Below are positions 1 to 6,617 of a stretch of DNA of 21,437 bases, piece after piece. The notes beneath the pieces are model-generated. The model did not search any database and was not told the DNA's origin. It was given only the letters and a program-made list of their open reading frames with translations. The stretch covers positions 1 to 21,437 of the forward strand of contig DJXD01000109.1 of the NCBI GenBank assembly GCA_002449585.1, read 5' to 3'. This DNA comes from Ruminococcus sp. UBA7013 (GTDB lineage: Bacteria; Bacillota; Clostridia; Oscillospirales; Ruminococcaceae). The position numbers and the translations under genes were made by a program. Position 1 is the first letter of the stretch, and every line of letters starts with the position of its first letter.

Positions 1-1
1 C

Positions 2-559
2 TCTATAGGCGGGGGAGAGTTCACTAATAACATAACAGATGATGATATCCAAAAAATGTATGATTTTGATCAGCTTACTTTGCTTGCTATTTTGCATTCA
101 GAAATCAATGGTGATAGTATCAATCAAATATTTCAGCTTCCGGATCTGCATCAACTTTGGTTTGTCTATTCCAGTGTTGATTTTTCAGATGTAAAATCAG
201 ATTCTCCCAAGAAAATAGATCTTTGCATAGCAAGTGCTAAAAATCTGAAACATCTCTCTGCTTGTCCTTCTCTTACCGTATTGAGCATCAGTGCCGCAAC
301 AATAGATGATAAATTGATCATTACAGATGATACCCCCTTTCATGAGCAGTACAGCCTGAAAGATAGTTCTGATTTTGCCTTTCTGGATCAGATCAAAGTA
401 TTGGAAATCTATGGCACGCAAATAGAAGATATTGCCGGTTTCCTGGAAATGGATTCCCTCGAAAAAATCATAATCTCAAAAGGCTATATTTCTCAAGAAT
501 ATGTAAATACTCTCGAACAAAAAAATATCACTGTCATACAAAAAGAATCAGAAAATTAA
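2..559 (+). CDS. Leucine-rich-repeat-like protein, 3' part only
   Basis: The frame is open from the first bases of the window to a TAA at 557-559. The first internal ATG is at 56, but coding potential continues upstream of it (codons reading SIGGGEFTNN), and no ribosome site precedes that ATG, so I treat this as a gene cut by the window edge. The visible 185 or so residues show irregular leucine-rich-repeat-like units with a repeating L-x-x-L-x-I/V pattern, such as LTLLAILHSEI, LTVLSISAATI and IKVLEIYGTQIEDI. No catalytic motif or membrane segment is visible. Such proteins usually mediate protein-protein contacts, and the N-terminal part that would show secretion or an enzymatic domain is missing. 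It ends 18 bases before the rplJ promoter, and no clear terminator lies between. Function is unknown; the repeat assignment is by pattern only. Confidence 0.6.
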   Translation, partial: SIGGGEFTNNITDDDIQKMYDFDQLTLLAILHSEINGDSINQIFQLPDLHQLWFVYSSVDFSDVKSDSPKKIDLCIASAKNLKHLSACPSLTVLSISAATIDDKLIITDDTPFHEQYSLKDSSDFAFLDQIKVLEIYGTQIEDIAGFLEMDSLEKIIISKGYISQEYVNTLEQKNITVIQKESEN

Positions 560-577
560 ATTTTTTCAAAAAAACTC

Positions 578-606
578 TTGACAAATGGTTTAAAATATGC
601 TATAAT
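578..606 (+). promoter_or_regulatory. Sigma-A promoter for rplJL
   Basis: TTGACA at 578-583 and TATAAT at 601-606 are perfect consensus hexamers separated by exactly 17 bases. The start of transcription is expected near 613. This leaves a leader of about 160 bases before rplJ, which fits the L10 autoregulatory leader. The strength of the match fits a ribosomal protein operon. Confidence 0.93.
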
Positions 607-627
607 AACAAAGTCGTCAATCAACGT

Positions 628-735
628 ATTCTAAAGACAGCCGGTGATGCAAATCATAAATCCGGCCGAGGAGTGCAAAACCGGATTTCATCAAGCGTTT
701 TCTGCTCCTCTGTGCGTTCAGGGGAGCTCTTCTTA
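628..735 (+). ncRNA. L10 leader (ribosomal protein autoregulatory RNA)
   Basis: The untranslated leader of rplJ contains the features of the Firmicute L10 leader: AAAGACAGCCGGTG at 633-646, then ATCCGGCCGAGG at 660-671. GCCGG at 640-644 can pair with CCGGC at 662-666, and in this RNA family that arrangement forms the site bound by the L10(L12)4 complex. Excess L10-L12 is known to repress the operon through such leaders. Two further hairpins are visible: AAATCCGG (658-665) with CCGGATTT (681-688), and CTCCTCTG (705-712) with CAGGGGAG (719-726). The boundaries are approximate because I matched by eye. Confidence 0.8.
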
Positions 736-775
736 TCCCCCCAGCGGCAAATATCCTTTCCGGAGGTGAATTTTC

Positions 776-1291
776 ATGCCTAGTGCAAAAGTTCTCAAAA
801 CAAAAGAAGCAAGAGTTGCTGAACTGTCTGAATTGCTTAAAAATAGCGTCTCTGTTGTGCTCGTTGATTACAAGGGTATCACTGTAGAACAAGATACGAC
901 TCTTAGAAAGAATCTGCGTGAAGCAAATGTTACTTATTTTGTAGAAAAGAATACTCTCCTCAAAAGAGCATTCAACGCTAACGGCGTTACAGAATTTGAT
1001 GAACTGCTGAATGGTACAACTGCTATTGCAGTTTCCGCAAACGATCAGACAGCCCCGGCTCGTATCCTCGGAGAATTCGCTGAAAAATCCGAAACATTTA
1101 AGCTGAAAGCCGGATCTGTAGAAGGCGATTTCTATGACGAAACCAAAATCATGGCTCTGTCAAAAATCCCGTCAAGAGATGTTCTGCTTGCCCAGCTGGT
1201 TGGCTCTTTGCAAGGCCCTATTCAGAAGCTGGCTGCATTATTGCAGGCTGTTGCCGACAAAAACGGCGAAACGACAAACGAAGCCGCATAA
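776..1291 (+). CDS. rplJ: 50S ribosomal protein L10
   Basis: This encodes a 171-residue L10, the stalk base protein that binds 23S rRNA and carries the L7/L12 dimers which recruit translation GTPases. The N-terminal part has the expected pattern KEARVAELSELLKNS followed by VVLVDYKGITV and the FVEKNTLLKRAF segment. The C-terminal helix near residues 140-162 (LAQLVGSLQGPIQKLAALLQ) is the L7/L12 docking helix. A GGAGGTG ribosome site precedes the ATG by a normal distance. The length is typical. It is followed after about 50 bases by rplL, so the two form the usual operon, although rplK and rplA are not upstream here. Expression is probably controlled by the L10 leader. Confidence 0.98.
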   Translation: MPSAKVLKTKEARVAELSELLKNSVSVVLVDYKGITVEQDTTLRKNLREANVTYFVEKNTLLKRAFNANGVTEFDELLNGTTAIAVSANDQTAPARILGEFAEKSETFKLKAGSVEGDFYDETKIMALSKIPSRDVLLAQLVGSLQGPIQKLAALLQAVADKNGETTNEAA

Positions 1292-1344
1292 GTTTTGCGG
1301 CCTGATCCCTATTTTTTTGAAATTTGAAAAAGGAGTTTTTTATC

Positions 1345-1716
1345 ATGGCATCTGAAAAAACACAGAAATTTATTGAAGATATTAAAGCTCTTTCTGTTCT
1401 CGAACTGGCAGAACTGATTGAAGCAATTCAGGAAGAATTTGGCGTATCCGCTGTTATGGCTGCTGCTCCTACAGGTGGCGCAGGCGCACCCGCTGAAGAA
1501 GAAAAGACAGAATTTGATGTAATTCTTGCCTCTTTCAATGATAAGAAAATGCCTGTTATCAAGGCTGTCAAGGATGTTCTTGGCCTCGGCCTGAAAGAAG
1601 CTAAGGAAGTTGTAGAAAGTGCTCCTAAGGCTATCAAAGAAGGCGTTTCTAAGGCAGAAGCAGAAGAACTCAAGGCAAAGCTGGAAGAAGCTGGCGCAAC
1701 AATCGAAATCAAGTAA
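1345..1716 (+). CDS. rplL: 50S ribosomal protein L7/L12
   Basis: This 123-residue protein has the two-domain layout of L7/L12. An N-terminal dimerisation helix (TQKFIEDIKALSVLELAELI) leads into an Ala/Gly/Pro-rich hinge near residues 40-52, then the C-terminal domain with KTEFDVILASF, the EF-G/EF-Tu contact region around VIKAVKDVLGLGLKEAKEVVE, and a terminal GATIEIK. I chose ATG 1345 because AAGGAG at 1329-1334 is correctly spaced for it. The frame can be read from an upstream TTG at 1324, but that would include the ribosome site in the protein. It is the second gene of the rplJL operon and is followed by a hairpin that probably ends the transcript. Confidence 0.98.
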   Translation: MASEKTQKFIEDIKALSVLELAELIEAIQEEFGVSAVMAAAPTGGAGAPAEEEKTEFDVILASFNDKKMPVIKAVKDVLGLGLKEAKEVVESAPKAIKEGVSKAEAEELKAKLEEAGATIEIK

Positions 1717-1749
1717 AAATCCTGTTCTCTATTACTACACGATTATTAC

Positions 1750-1780
1750 AACTGCTCCTGATATATTGGGGGCAGTTTTC
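1750..1780 (+). terminator. Rho-independent-like hairpin between rplL and bofA
   Basis: AACTGCTCC (1750-1758) pairs with GGGGCAGTT (1769-1777) around a 9-base loop, with one G-T wobble. On the plus strand it is followed by TTTTCTGTTT, a moderate U tract, so it should end the rplJL transcript. It lies only a few bases past the bofA stop on the opposite strand and may also act for that operon, but on that strand no real U tract follows. Confidence 0.7.
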
Positions 1781-1783
1781 TGT

Positions 1784-2035
1784 TTATCCGTAAACTTGCG
1801 CTAAAATGATCAAGATCATGCCCGGTATGCCCAATATACTGCATGTCAACAGATTCGTCAGGCATAATGTCGGCGCAAATCCAATGGCTTCCCCATAAAA
1901 ATGCATGAGGAATAAGGCTGTCAGGCCTGTGCTGCTTCCTAGCAAAAATGCCCTGATCTTTTTTGTATGCCGAATATAGAAAATGATTAAAATCAGTATC
2001 GCCATCCCCCACAGCAACCAATAAAAAAATTGCAT
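1784..2035 (-). CDS. bofA: Pro-sigma-K processing inhibitor BofA family protein
   Basis: This 83-residue, very hydrophobic protein has two predicted membrane segments: residues about 3-20 (WLLWGMAILILIIFYI) and a second hydrophobic region running to the C-terminus. The C-terminal half carries the BofA family pattern TGLTALFLMHFYG, then a CLTNLLTCSILGIPGMILI stretch with the conserved N-L-x-T and G-I-P-G. In Bacillus BofA holds SpoIVFB inactive in the mother cell with SpoIVFA, delaying sigma-K processing; in Clostridia its role is less clear. A GAGGTGA ribosome site precedes the ATG. It is the last gene of a minus-strand operon, 11 bases after a proline-rich small protein gene. A longer overlapping frame (1746-2045) lacks any family signature and is not the gene. 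Confidence 0.85.
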   Translation of the reverse strand: MQFFYWLLWGMAILILIIFYIRHTKKIRAFLLGSSTGLTALFLMHFYGEAIGFAPTLCLTNLLTCSILGIPGMILIILAQVYG

Positions 2036-2046
2036 TCTCTTTCACC

Positions 2047-2334
2047 TCAAAGCATGATATAGGCTAATGCAAGCAATAATTCCGGCTCTGCGCCTTCTCT
2101 ATAAAGCAGATAGATCAGTGCTAACAATGCCAATTTTTCCCCGTCCCAGCTTGTCAATAATTTTTGCAATTCATCCGAAATATGCAAGTCTGGCGGATTA
2201 GATCTCGGCGGCGGAACAGGAACAGGCGGCGGAGGTGGCATTTCTGGCGGAATGGCTCGCCGTTGCATCTCTCGTGATCGCCTGATTGCATCCTGTCGCA
2301 TAGCATCAAAATTTTGCTGTGGATATTGTGCCAT
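2047..2334 (-). CDS. Uncharacterised small protein, polyproline linker plus hydrophobic C-terminus
   Basis: This 95-residue protein begins with a polar, arginine-rich segment (NFDAMRQDAIRRSREMQRRA), followed by a striking proline tract near residues 28-50 (PPEMPPPPPVPVPPPR). The C-terminal 40 residues are an amphipathic-to-hydrophobic helix pair (SWDGEKLALLALIYLLYREG, then LLLALAYIML) that could associate with a membrane or a partner. I chose ATG at 2334 because a GGGTGA site precedes it; the GTG at 2343 would overlap that site. It lies 20 bases after the preceding gene and 11 before bofA, so co-transcription is likely. I do not recognise a characterised family. I recall similar small proteins in related Clostridia but cannot verify that here. 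Confidence 0.75.
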   Translation of the reverse strand: MAQYPQQNFDAMRQDAIRRSREMQRRAIPPEMPPPPPVPVPPPRSNPPDLHISDELQKLLTSWDGEKLALLALIYLLYREGAEPELLLALAYIML

Positions 2335-2354
2335 TTCTATCACCCTGCCTCATG

Positions 2355-2699
2355 TCAAAGCAGATTTCTCAGCATACCTGAATTTTTCATCTGCTTCCAT
2401 AGATTCCAAAGCTTTAATAATTTCACAGCTCTGTCAAGTTTTTCTTGCCTTGCTGATCTTAAATGCGGTCTTAATGCCAGCAGTAAATTGATATTCTTAT
2501 CTGGTTCTTGATTTAGCAAATTTCCGGCTTTGAGCAATACAGACGGATCAAATCCATCTGTATTGCTGACCGTGGTTTCCGGAGGAACAGAAGCGGATGC
2601 ATCAGAATCTGTTTTGAGCATCTGTGCCAGTTCAGAAATCTGTTTCATGCTTTCCGGATCAGAAAGCAATTCCTGCATCTTGCCAAGCAGATCCTCCAT
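2355..2699 (-). CDS. Uncharacterised small helical protein
   Basis: This 114-residue protein starts with MEDLLGKMQELLSDPESM and continues with ISELAQMLK, a helical block reminiscent of the DP/NP-type helices in the preceding gene product. A Ser/Thr/Pro/Asp-rich linker (about residues 31-52) leads to a C-terminal helical block containing LLALRPHLRSARQEKLDRAV and LLKLWNLWKQM. No signal peptide or clear membrane segment is visible. Its ATG overlaps the stop of the preceding gene (TAATG at 2701-2697 read on the minus strand) with only a weak GGCGG ribosome site, which suggests translational coupling. The function is unknown; shared architecture with its neighbours suggests a small complex, which is inference. 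Confidence 0.78.
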   Translation of the reverse strand: MEDLLGKMQELLSDPESMKQISELAQMLKTDSDASASVPPETTVSNTDGFDPSVLLKAGNLLNQEPDKNINLLLALRPHLRSARQEKLDRAVKLLKLWNLWKQMKNSGMLRNLL

Positions 2700-2944
2700 T
2701 ATTGGCCGCCTGTCAGTTTCTGATATAATGCTTTTGCTTGCGGCGTGCTCATCAATTTTTCAATCATTTGCGGATTCTTCATAGCTTGCTGAAATTTATT
2801 GGCTTCGGCAGGGGACATATTTTTGATCGCACTGTCGAATTTTCCAGCTTCAAACTCTTTCCGGAGCTGATCGGGCGGAACGCCTAATTTTTGGCTGACT
2901 GCCTGCAATAAGCCGTTCAGATTCTGGATTTGATCAGGACGCAT
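2699..2944 (-). CDS. Uncharacterised small helical protein, first gene of bofA operon
   Basis: This 81-residue protein reads as a bundle of short helices: residues about 3-17 (PDQIQNLNGLLQAVSQKLG), a middle block with LRKEFEAGKFDSAIKNM, and a C-terminal block with NPQMIEKLMSTPQAKALYQKL. The closing NP...TPQ helices resemble the short Asn/Asp-Pro helices seen in STI1-like modules, but this is a pattern resemblance only. I chose ATG 2944 because AAAGGTG precedes it by 7 bases; an upstream in-frame Met at 2965 would put the ribosome site inside the gene. It is the first gene of a minus-strand operon ending in bofA and diverges from a phosphoesterase gene. Function is unknown. Confidence 0.75.
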   Translation of the reverse strand: MRPDQIQNLNGLLQAVSQKLGVPPDQLRKEFEAGKFDSAIKNMSPAEANKFQQAMKNPQMIEKLMSTPQAKALYQKLTGGQ

Positions 2945-2979
2945 AAAAAAACACCTTTCTTTCAAAAAATCTTTCTCGG

Positions 2980-3016
2980 AAACTGTATTGTATTTTTTTA
3001 CAGTTTGTGCTATAAT
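2980..3016 (+). promoter_or_regulatory. Divergent promoter region with perfect inverted repeat
   Basis: TATAAT at 3011-3016 with TTGTAT at 2988-2993 (17-base spacer) gives a plausible sigma-A promoter for the phosphoesterase gene. AAACTGTA (2980-2987) and TACAGTTT (2999-3006) form a perfect 8-base inverted repeat around an 11-base centre and bracket this -35. On the minus strand ATACAAT (2993-2987) could be a -10 element for the bofA operon and resembles the sigma-E -10 consensus, but no good -35 is visible. The arrangement could be an operator acting on both directions. Confidence 0.5.
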
Positions 3017-3050
3017 AAATTTAGATTTTAAAGTAAGGAGGTTTTGTCAT

Positions 3051-3542
3051 TTGAAAATCATCATTATTTCTGATACCCATGGCGCATATGCAAAACTCAG
3101 CAAAGTCATGCAATTGCATCAGGATGCAGATAGATTCATCCATCTGGGAGACGGGGAACGAGATGTGAATACATTATTTTTGACCTATCCGCAAATGCGA
3201 GAACGCTTTTATTATATCAATGGCAATTGTGATTATGGCCTGCTTTATGAAGGCACGCCCTTCTTGACGCTGGATTTGCCCTATGGACATAGAATCTTTG
3301 CTGCACATGGACATCATTTTCAGGTCAAATTCGGCACGGCTCGCATTCTCTATGAAGGAAAGCAGAAACAAGCGGATATTATTCTTTATGGGCACACGCA
3401 TGTGAGCGATTGTCAATATGAAAATGGCATTTATATCATCAATCCGGGAAGTCTCGGCCTGCCACGTGATGGGAAAAAACCAAGCTATGCGCTTTTGGAT
3501 ATTTCAGAAAAAGGCATTCTGCCGAATATCGTTTTTCTGTAA
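3051..3542 (+). CDS. MJ0936/YfcE family metallophosphoesterase
   Basis: This 163-residue protein has all metal-binding motifs of the small calcineurin-like phosphodiesterases: D8-x-H10 (SDTHG), G33-D34, G58-N59-C60-D61, H86 (AAHGHH), and G114-H115-T116-H117, followed by NPGS. Members such as YfcE and MJ0936 hydrolyse phosphodiester bonds using Mn or Ni; the physiological substrate is usually unknown. The start is a TTG at 3051, set by AAGGAGG about 8 bases upstream and by the MKIIIISDTHG opening that matches the family. Earlier in-frame starts would include the ribosome site. It is the first gene of a plus-strand group, followed after about 60 bases by the YfhO-type gene with no terminator between. 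Confidence 0.92.
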   Translation: MKIIIISDTHGAYAKLSKVMQLHQDADRFIHLGDGERDVNTLFLTYPQMRERFYYINGNCDYGLLYEGTPFLTLDLPYGHRIFAAHGHHFQVKFGTARILYEGKQKQADIILYGHTHVSDCQYENGIYIINPGSLGLPRDGKKPSYALLDISEKGILPNIVFL

Positions 3543-3605
3543 ATCTGCCGCCTTTCTACTATATGCAGAGAATGTGCAAAAATTGCAGATCTGGAGATGA
3601 TTTTT

Positions 3606-6065
3606 TTGAAAGAACAGAGTCATGAAAAATATGGCATAGCCTTCGGGCTGGGGTTCGTGTCTCTGATGGTGATTTTAGTGCCGCTGTTATGCATCAATCA
3701 GGGATATTTTATTTATTATGGAGATTTTGTGTCACAGCAGTTGCCATTTTATGCGCTCGCTAATGATGCCGTCAGAAGCGGTGGACTGACGGGTTGGAAC
3801 TGGTTCACAGATCTGGGAAGCAGTTTTCTGGGATCATATGCATTTTATTTAACAGGCAGCCCGTTTTTCTGGATGACTGTGATCTTGCCGAAATCATGGG
3901 TGCTATATGCGATCCCATGGCTATTATGTCTGAAACATGGCCTTGCGTCTATGACCGCTTACGCATATATACGGCATTTTGTACAGAATCAAAATGCGGC
4001 AGTGATCGGGGGGTTATTATATGCGTATTCCGGATTTCAGTTATTTAATCTATTTTTTAATCATTTTCAAGATGTGACAGCCTTTTTCCCCCTCATGCTG
4101 ATCGCTATGGAACAGCTGATTCAACATCATAGAAAAGGCTGGTTTGCCGCATGCGTGGCATTGATGGCCGTGATCAATTATTTTTTCTTTGCCGGACAGG
4201 TGGTATTCTTGATTTTATATTTTCTCATCCGCCTTTCTGATCAGGATTTCCCGGTCACAGTGAAAAAATTCTTTGCATTGGCAATAGAAGCCATCATAGG
4301 GGTAGGCATCGCCTGTGCGGTTCTGCTTCCGGCGGCATTGGCTGTATTAGATAACAGCCGGGTGACAGAGTATTTATTTGGCCAGGATATGCTATTATAT
4401 TCTGATCGAACACGGATCATCCGGATTTTACAAAGCTTTTTCATGATCCCCGATGCACCAGCCAGAACAAATTTATTTTCCAGCAAAAATGCAAAATGGG
4501 CTTCCATCGGCGGTTATTTCCCATTATTTTCAATGGCTGGGGTATTGGCATTTTTAAAGCAGAAAAAAAAGCATTGGGCTAGTAAATTAATCATCATCTG
4601 TATGATTTGCGCATTTGTGCCCGTGCTCAATAGTGCCTTTTATCTATTCAATGCGGCCTATTATGCCCGATGGTATTATATGCCCTTGCTGATCATGGCG
4701 ATGATGACAGCTTATGTATTAGATAACAGAGAAATTTCCATGAAACAAGGCTTTCAGATATGCGGGGTCATGCTGGGGCTATTTGGCCTGATGGCTCTGC
4801 TCCCGACGAAATCAGAGGATCATATTCAATTTTTTCATATGCCAACGATTCCGGTTTATTTCTGGATCACATGGCTGATCAGCGTGATTTGCTTGCTAGG
4901 GGGCTGTTATATTTGCTATCTCAGAAAAAGAAAACGCCCTTTCCTGATGCTGGGTATGCTTTTCACGACAGTCGCATGTATTGCCTGTACAGGCTCTATT
5001 GTCTATTTTGGAAAAGCCATCGGAACAGATGCAAAATCTTATATTCGTGAAGGGATTCATGGAAAAGAGCATCTTAGCATTTCTTATGATCACGCTGATT
5101 ATTTCCGGACGGATATTTCAAAAGATTATGATAATTATCCCATGTTCTGGGGGCTTTCTAGCATGAGATGCTTTCAGAGTGTCGTCAGCCCATCTATCAT
5201 GGAATTTTATCATAATATCGGCATAACAAGAGATGTTGCATCAAGAGCAGAACAGGAGCATTATACATTAAGAGGACTATTTTCTGTGAAATATTATTTC
5301 AGCAAGATCAATGCTGAAACACAGGAAGAAAAAGAAAAATGTGATATGCCCGGCTTCTCTTATGATCGCACAGAAAATGAATTTGCAATTTATCATAATG
5401 ATTATTTCATCCCTATGGGATTCCCTTATGATACTTATATCTTAACAGATGCATTTGACAAAATGCAGGATGCAACAAAAGAAAAATTGCTGATCCATGC
5501 GCTGATATTATCACCAGAACAGGCCGAACGCTATCAGGATATTTTACTAGAAATGGATCATCCGGAAACAAGTGCATTATCAAAAGCATCTTATCTGGAA
5601 GCCTGCGCCGCTCATGCAGAGCATGCTTGTCAGAATTTTCAATATGATGCAAAAGGCTTTTCCGCTGAAATTACTCTTGAAAAACCAGAGCTACTATTTT
5701 TCAGCGTGCCTTTTGATAAAGGCTGGTCAGCTCAGGTAAATGGCAAACCTGTACAGATCGAAAACGTCAGCGGCGGATTTATGGCGATTCCATGCGAAAC
5801 AGGTCAGAATCAGATTGTATTTTCTTATACGCTGCCCGGCCTGAAAATAGGCATCTGCCTGACATTGGCCGGAGTGATCGCATTGATTCTGTATCTGCTC
5901 ATTCCATTCCCCGGAGTAGAAACCAAACAGGCGCAAAATCAAAATTATCTTTCCGCTGGGGGCGTGCGTGCCGCAGATGCTTATACAAAGCATGTATTAA
6001 ATTATATTCAAAATCAGAAAGGAGATTCTCATGAATACCGAACATCTGAACGAAACAAAACTTGA
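3606..6065 (+). CDS. yfhO: YfhO family polytopic membrane protein
   Basis: This 819-residue protein has an N-terminal membrane helix (about residues 9-29), a first external loop with YYGDFVSQQLPFYALANDAV and YLTGSPFFWM typical of the YfhO family, and roughly a dozen further hydrophobic segments up to about residue 450. A large soluble region follows, with a last membrane segment near the C-terminus (GICLTLAGVIALILYLLIPF). YfhO proteins are GT-C-like glycosyltransferases; in Bacillus YfhO is linked to glycosylation of lipoteichoic acid, but the substrate here is unknown. I prefer TTG 3606 because GGAG at 3593-3596 is well placed for it, while ATG 3597 would sit one base from that site. The end overlaps the next gene by 35 bases. 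Confidence 0.88.
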   Translation: MKEQSHEKYGIAFGLGFVSLMVILVPLLCINQGYFIYYGDFVSQQLPFYALANDAVRSGGLTGWNWFTDLGSSFLGSYAFYLTGSPFFWMTVILPKSWVLYAIPWLLCLKHGLASMTAYAYIRHFVQNQNAAVIGGLLYAYSGFQLFNLFFNHFQDVTAFFPLMLIAMEQLIQHHRKGWFAACVALMAVINYFFFAGQVVFLILYFLIRLSDQDFPVTVKKFFALAIEAIIGVGIACAVLLPAALAVLDNSRVTEYLFGQDMLLYSDRTRIIRILQSFFMIPDAPARTNLFSSKNAKWASIGGYFPLFSMAGVLAFLKQKKKHWASKLIIICMICAFVPVLNSAFYLFNAAYYARWYYMPLLIMAMMTAYVLDNREISMKQGFQICGVMLGLFGLMALLPTKSEDHIQFFHMPTIPVYFWITWLISVICLLGGCYICYLRKRKRPFLMLGMLFTTVACIACTGSIVYFGKAIGTDAKSYIREGIHGKEHLSISYDHADYFRTDISKDYDNYPMFWGLSSMRCFQSVVSPSIMEFYHNIGITRDVASRAEQEHYTLRGLFSVKYYFSKINAETQEEKEKCDMPGFSYDRTENEFAIYHNDYFIPMGFPYDTYILTDAFDKMQDATKEKLLIHALILSPEQAERYQDILLEMDHPETSALSKASYLEACAAHAEHACQNFQYDAKGFSAEITLEKPELLFFSVPFDKGWSAQVNGKPVQIENVSGGFMAIPCETGQNQIVFSYTLPGLKIGICLTLAGVIALILYLLIPFPGVETKQAQNQNYLSAGGVRAADAYTKHVLNYIQNQKGDSHEYRTSERNKT

Positions 6066-6582
6066 AAGAGAAGAAATTTATCAAGGCCGTATTCTGCATA
6101 TTCAGAAAGATACTGTCCAGCTGGAAGATGGTTCTCAGGCCATCCGGGAAGTTGTCCGCCATCCGGGTGGGGTCTGCATTCTTGCGCTGACAGATCAGGA
6201 AGAAGTGCTTTTTGTCAAACAATTCCGCTATCCCCATGATACCGTTACAATAGAAATCCCAGCCGGTAAGCTGGAATATGGCGAAGATCATGAAGCATGC
6301 GGCAAACGGGAGCTTCTGGAAGAATGCGGCTGCACAGCAGAAGAATTCACCTATATGGGCAGAGTGTTCCCTACACCTGCCTATTGCAGTGAAGTGATTC
6401 ATATCTATCTGGCCAAAAAATTGCATTATACCAAACAGTCGCTTGATCAAGATGAATTTCTGGATGTCGAAAAAATGCCATTTGATCAGGCTGTGCAAAT
6501 GGTGCTGGATGATCAATTCCCTGATGCTAAAACTCAGGTCGCTATTCTTCGTTATGCAGTCATGAAAAAAAGGAACGGCTAA
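6031..6582 (+). CDS. nudF: Nudix ADP-ribose pyrophosphatase
   Basis: This 183-residue enzyme belongs to the NudF-type ADP-ribose pyrophosphatases, which hydrolyse ADP-ribose to AMP and ribose 5-phosphate. The Nudix box is complete: G79, E85, R93-E94, E97-E98 and G100, matching Gx5Ex7REUxEExGU. Upstream EIPAGKLE and downstream TPAYCSEVIHIYLA are family features. Its ATG lies within the last 35 bases of the YfhO-type gene, with AAAGGAG at 6018-6024 giving normal spacing, so the two are probably co-transcribed and partly coupled. Its last codons and stop form part of the spoVG terminator hairpin on the opposite strand. Confidence 0.95.
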   Translation: MNTEHLNETKLEREEIYQGRILHIQKDTVQLEDGSQAIREVVRHPGGVCILALTDQEEVLFVKQFRYPHDTVTIEIPAGKLEYGEDHEACGKRELLEECGCTAEEFTYMGRVFPTPAYCSEVIHIYLAKKLHYTKQSLDQDEFLDVEKMPFDQAVQMVLDDQFPDAKTQVAILRYAVMKKRNG

Positions 6583-6592
6583 TGCCGTTCCT
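6565..6592 (-). terminator. Intrinsic terminator of spoVG, inside nudF end
   Basis: AGGAACGGC (6571-6579) and GCCGTTCCT (6584-6592) form a perfect 9-base stem with a 4-base loop. Read on the minus strand it is followed by a run of seven T (complement of A 6565-6571), the classic intrinsic terminator. On the plus strand no U tract follows. The hairpin encodes the last residues and the stop of the Nudix protein. Confidence 0.9.
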
Positions 6593-6617
6593 GCATAGAA
6601 TAGTGTGCGGTGAGGGA

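Noticed and set aside
1428..1712. Minus-strand open frame of 94 codons over rplL
   Set aside because: It is the antisense shadow of a highly conserved, codon-biased ribosomal gene; low-complexity Ser/Ala protein with no ribosome site.
1746..2045. Minus-strand 99-codon frame overlapping bofA
   Set aside because: It overlaps a frame with a clear BofA pattern and proper ribosome site, and its product has no membrane or family pattern.
3543..3592. Possible terminator between the phosphoesterase and yfhO-type genes
   Set aside because: Short complementary pieces (ATCTGC/GCAGAT) are far apart and no U tract follows.
5899..6516. Minus-strand 205-codon frame over the yfhO/nudF junction
   Set aside because: It lies antisense to nudF, which has a complete Nudix box; the product looks like a compositional shadow.
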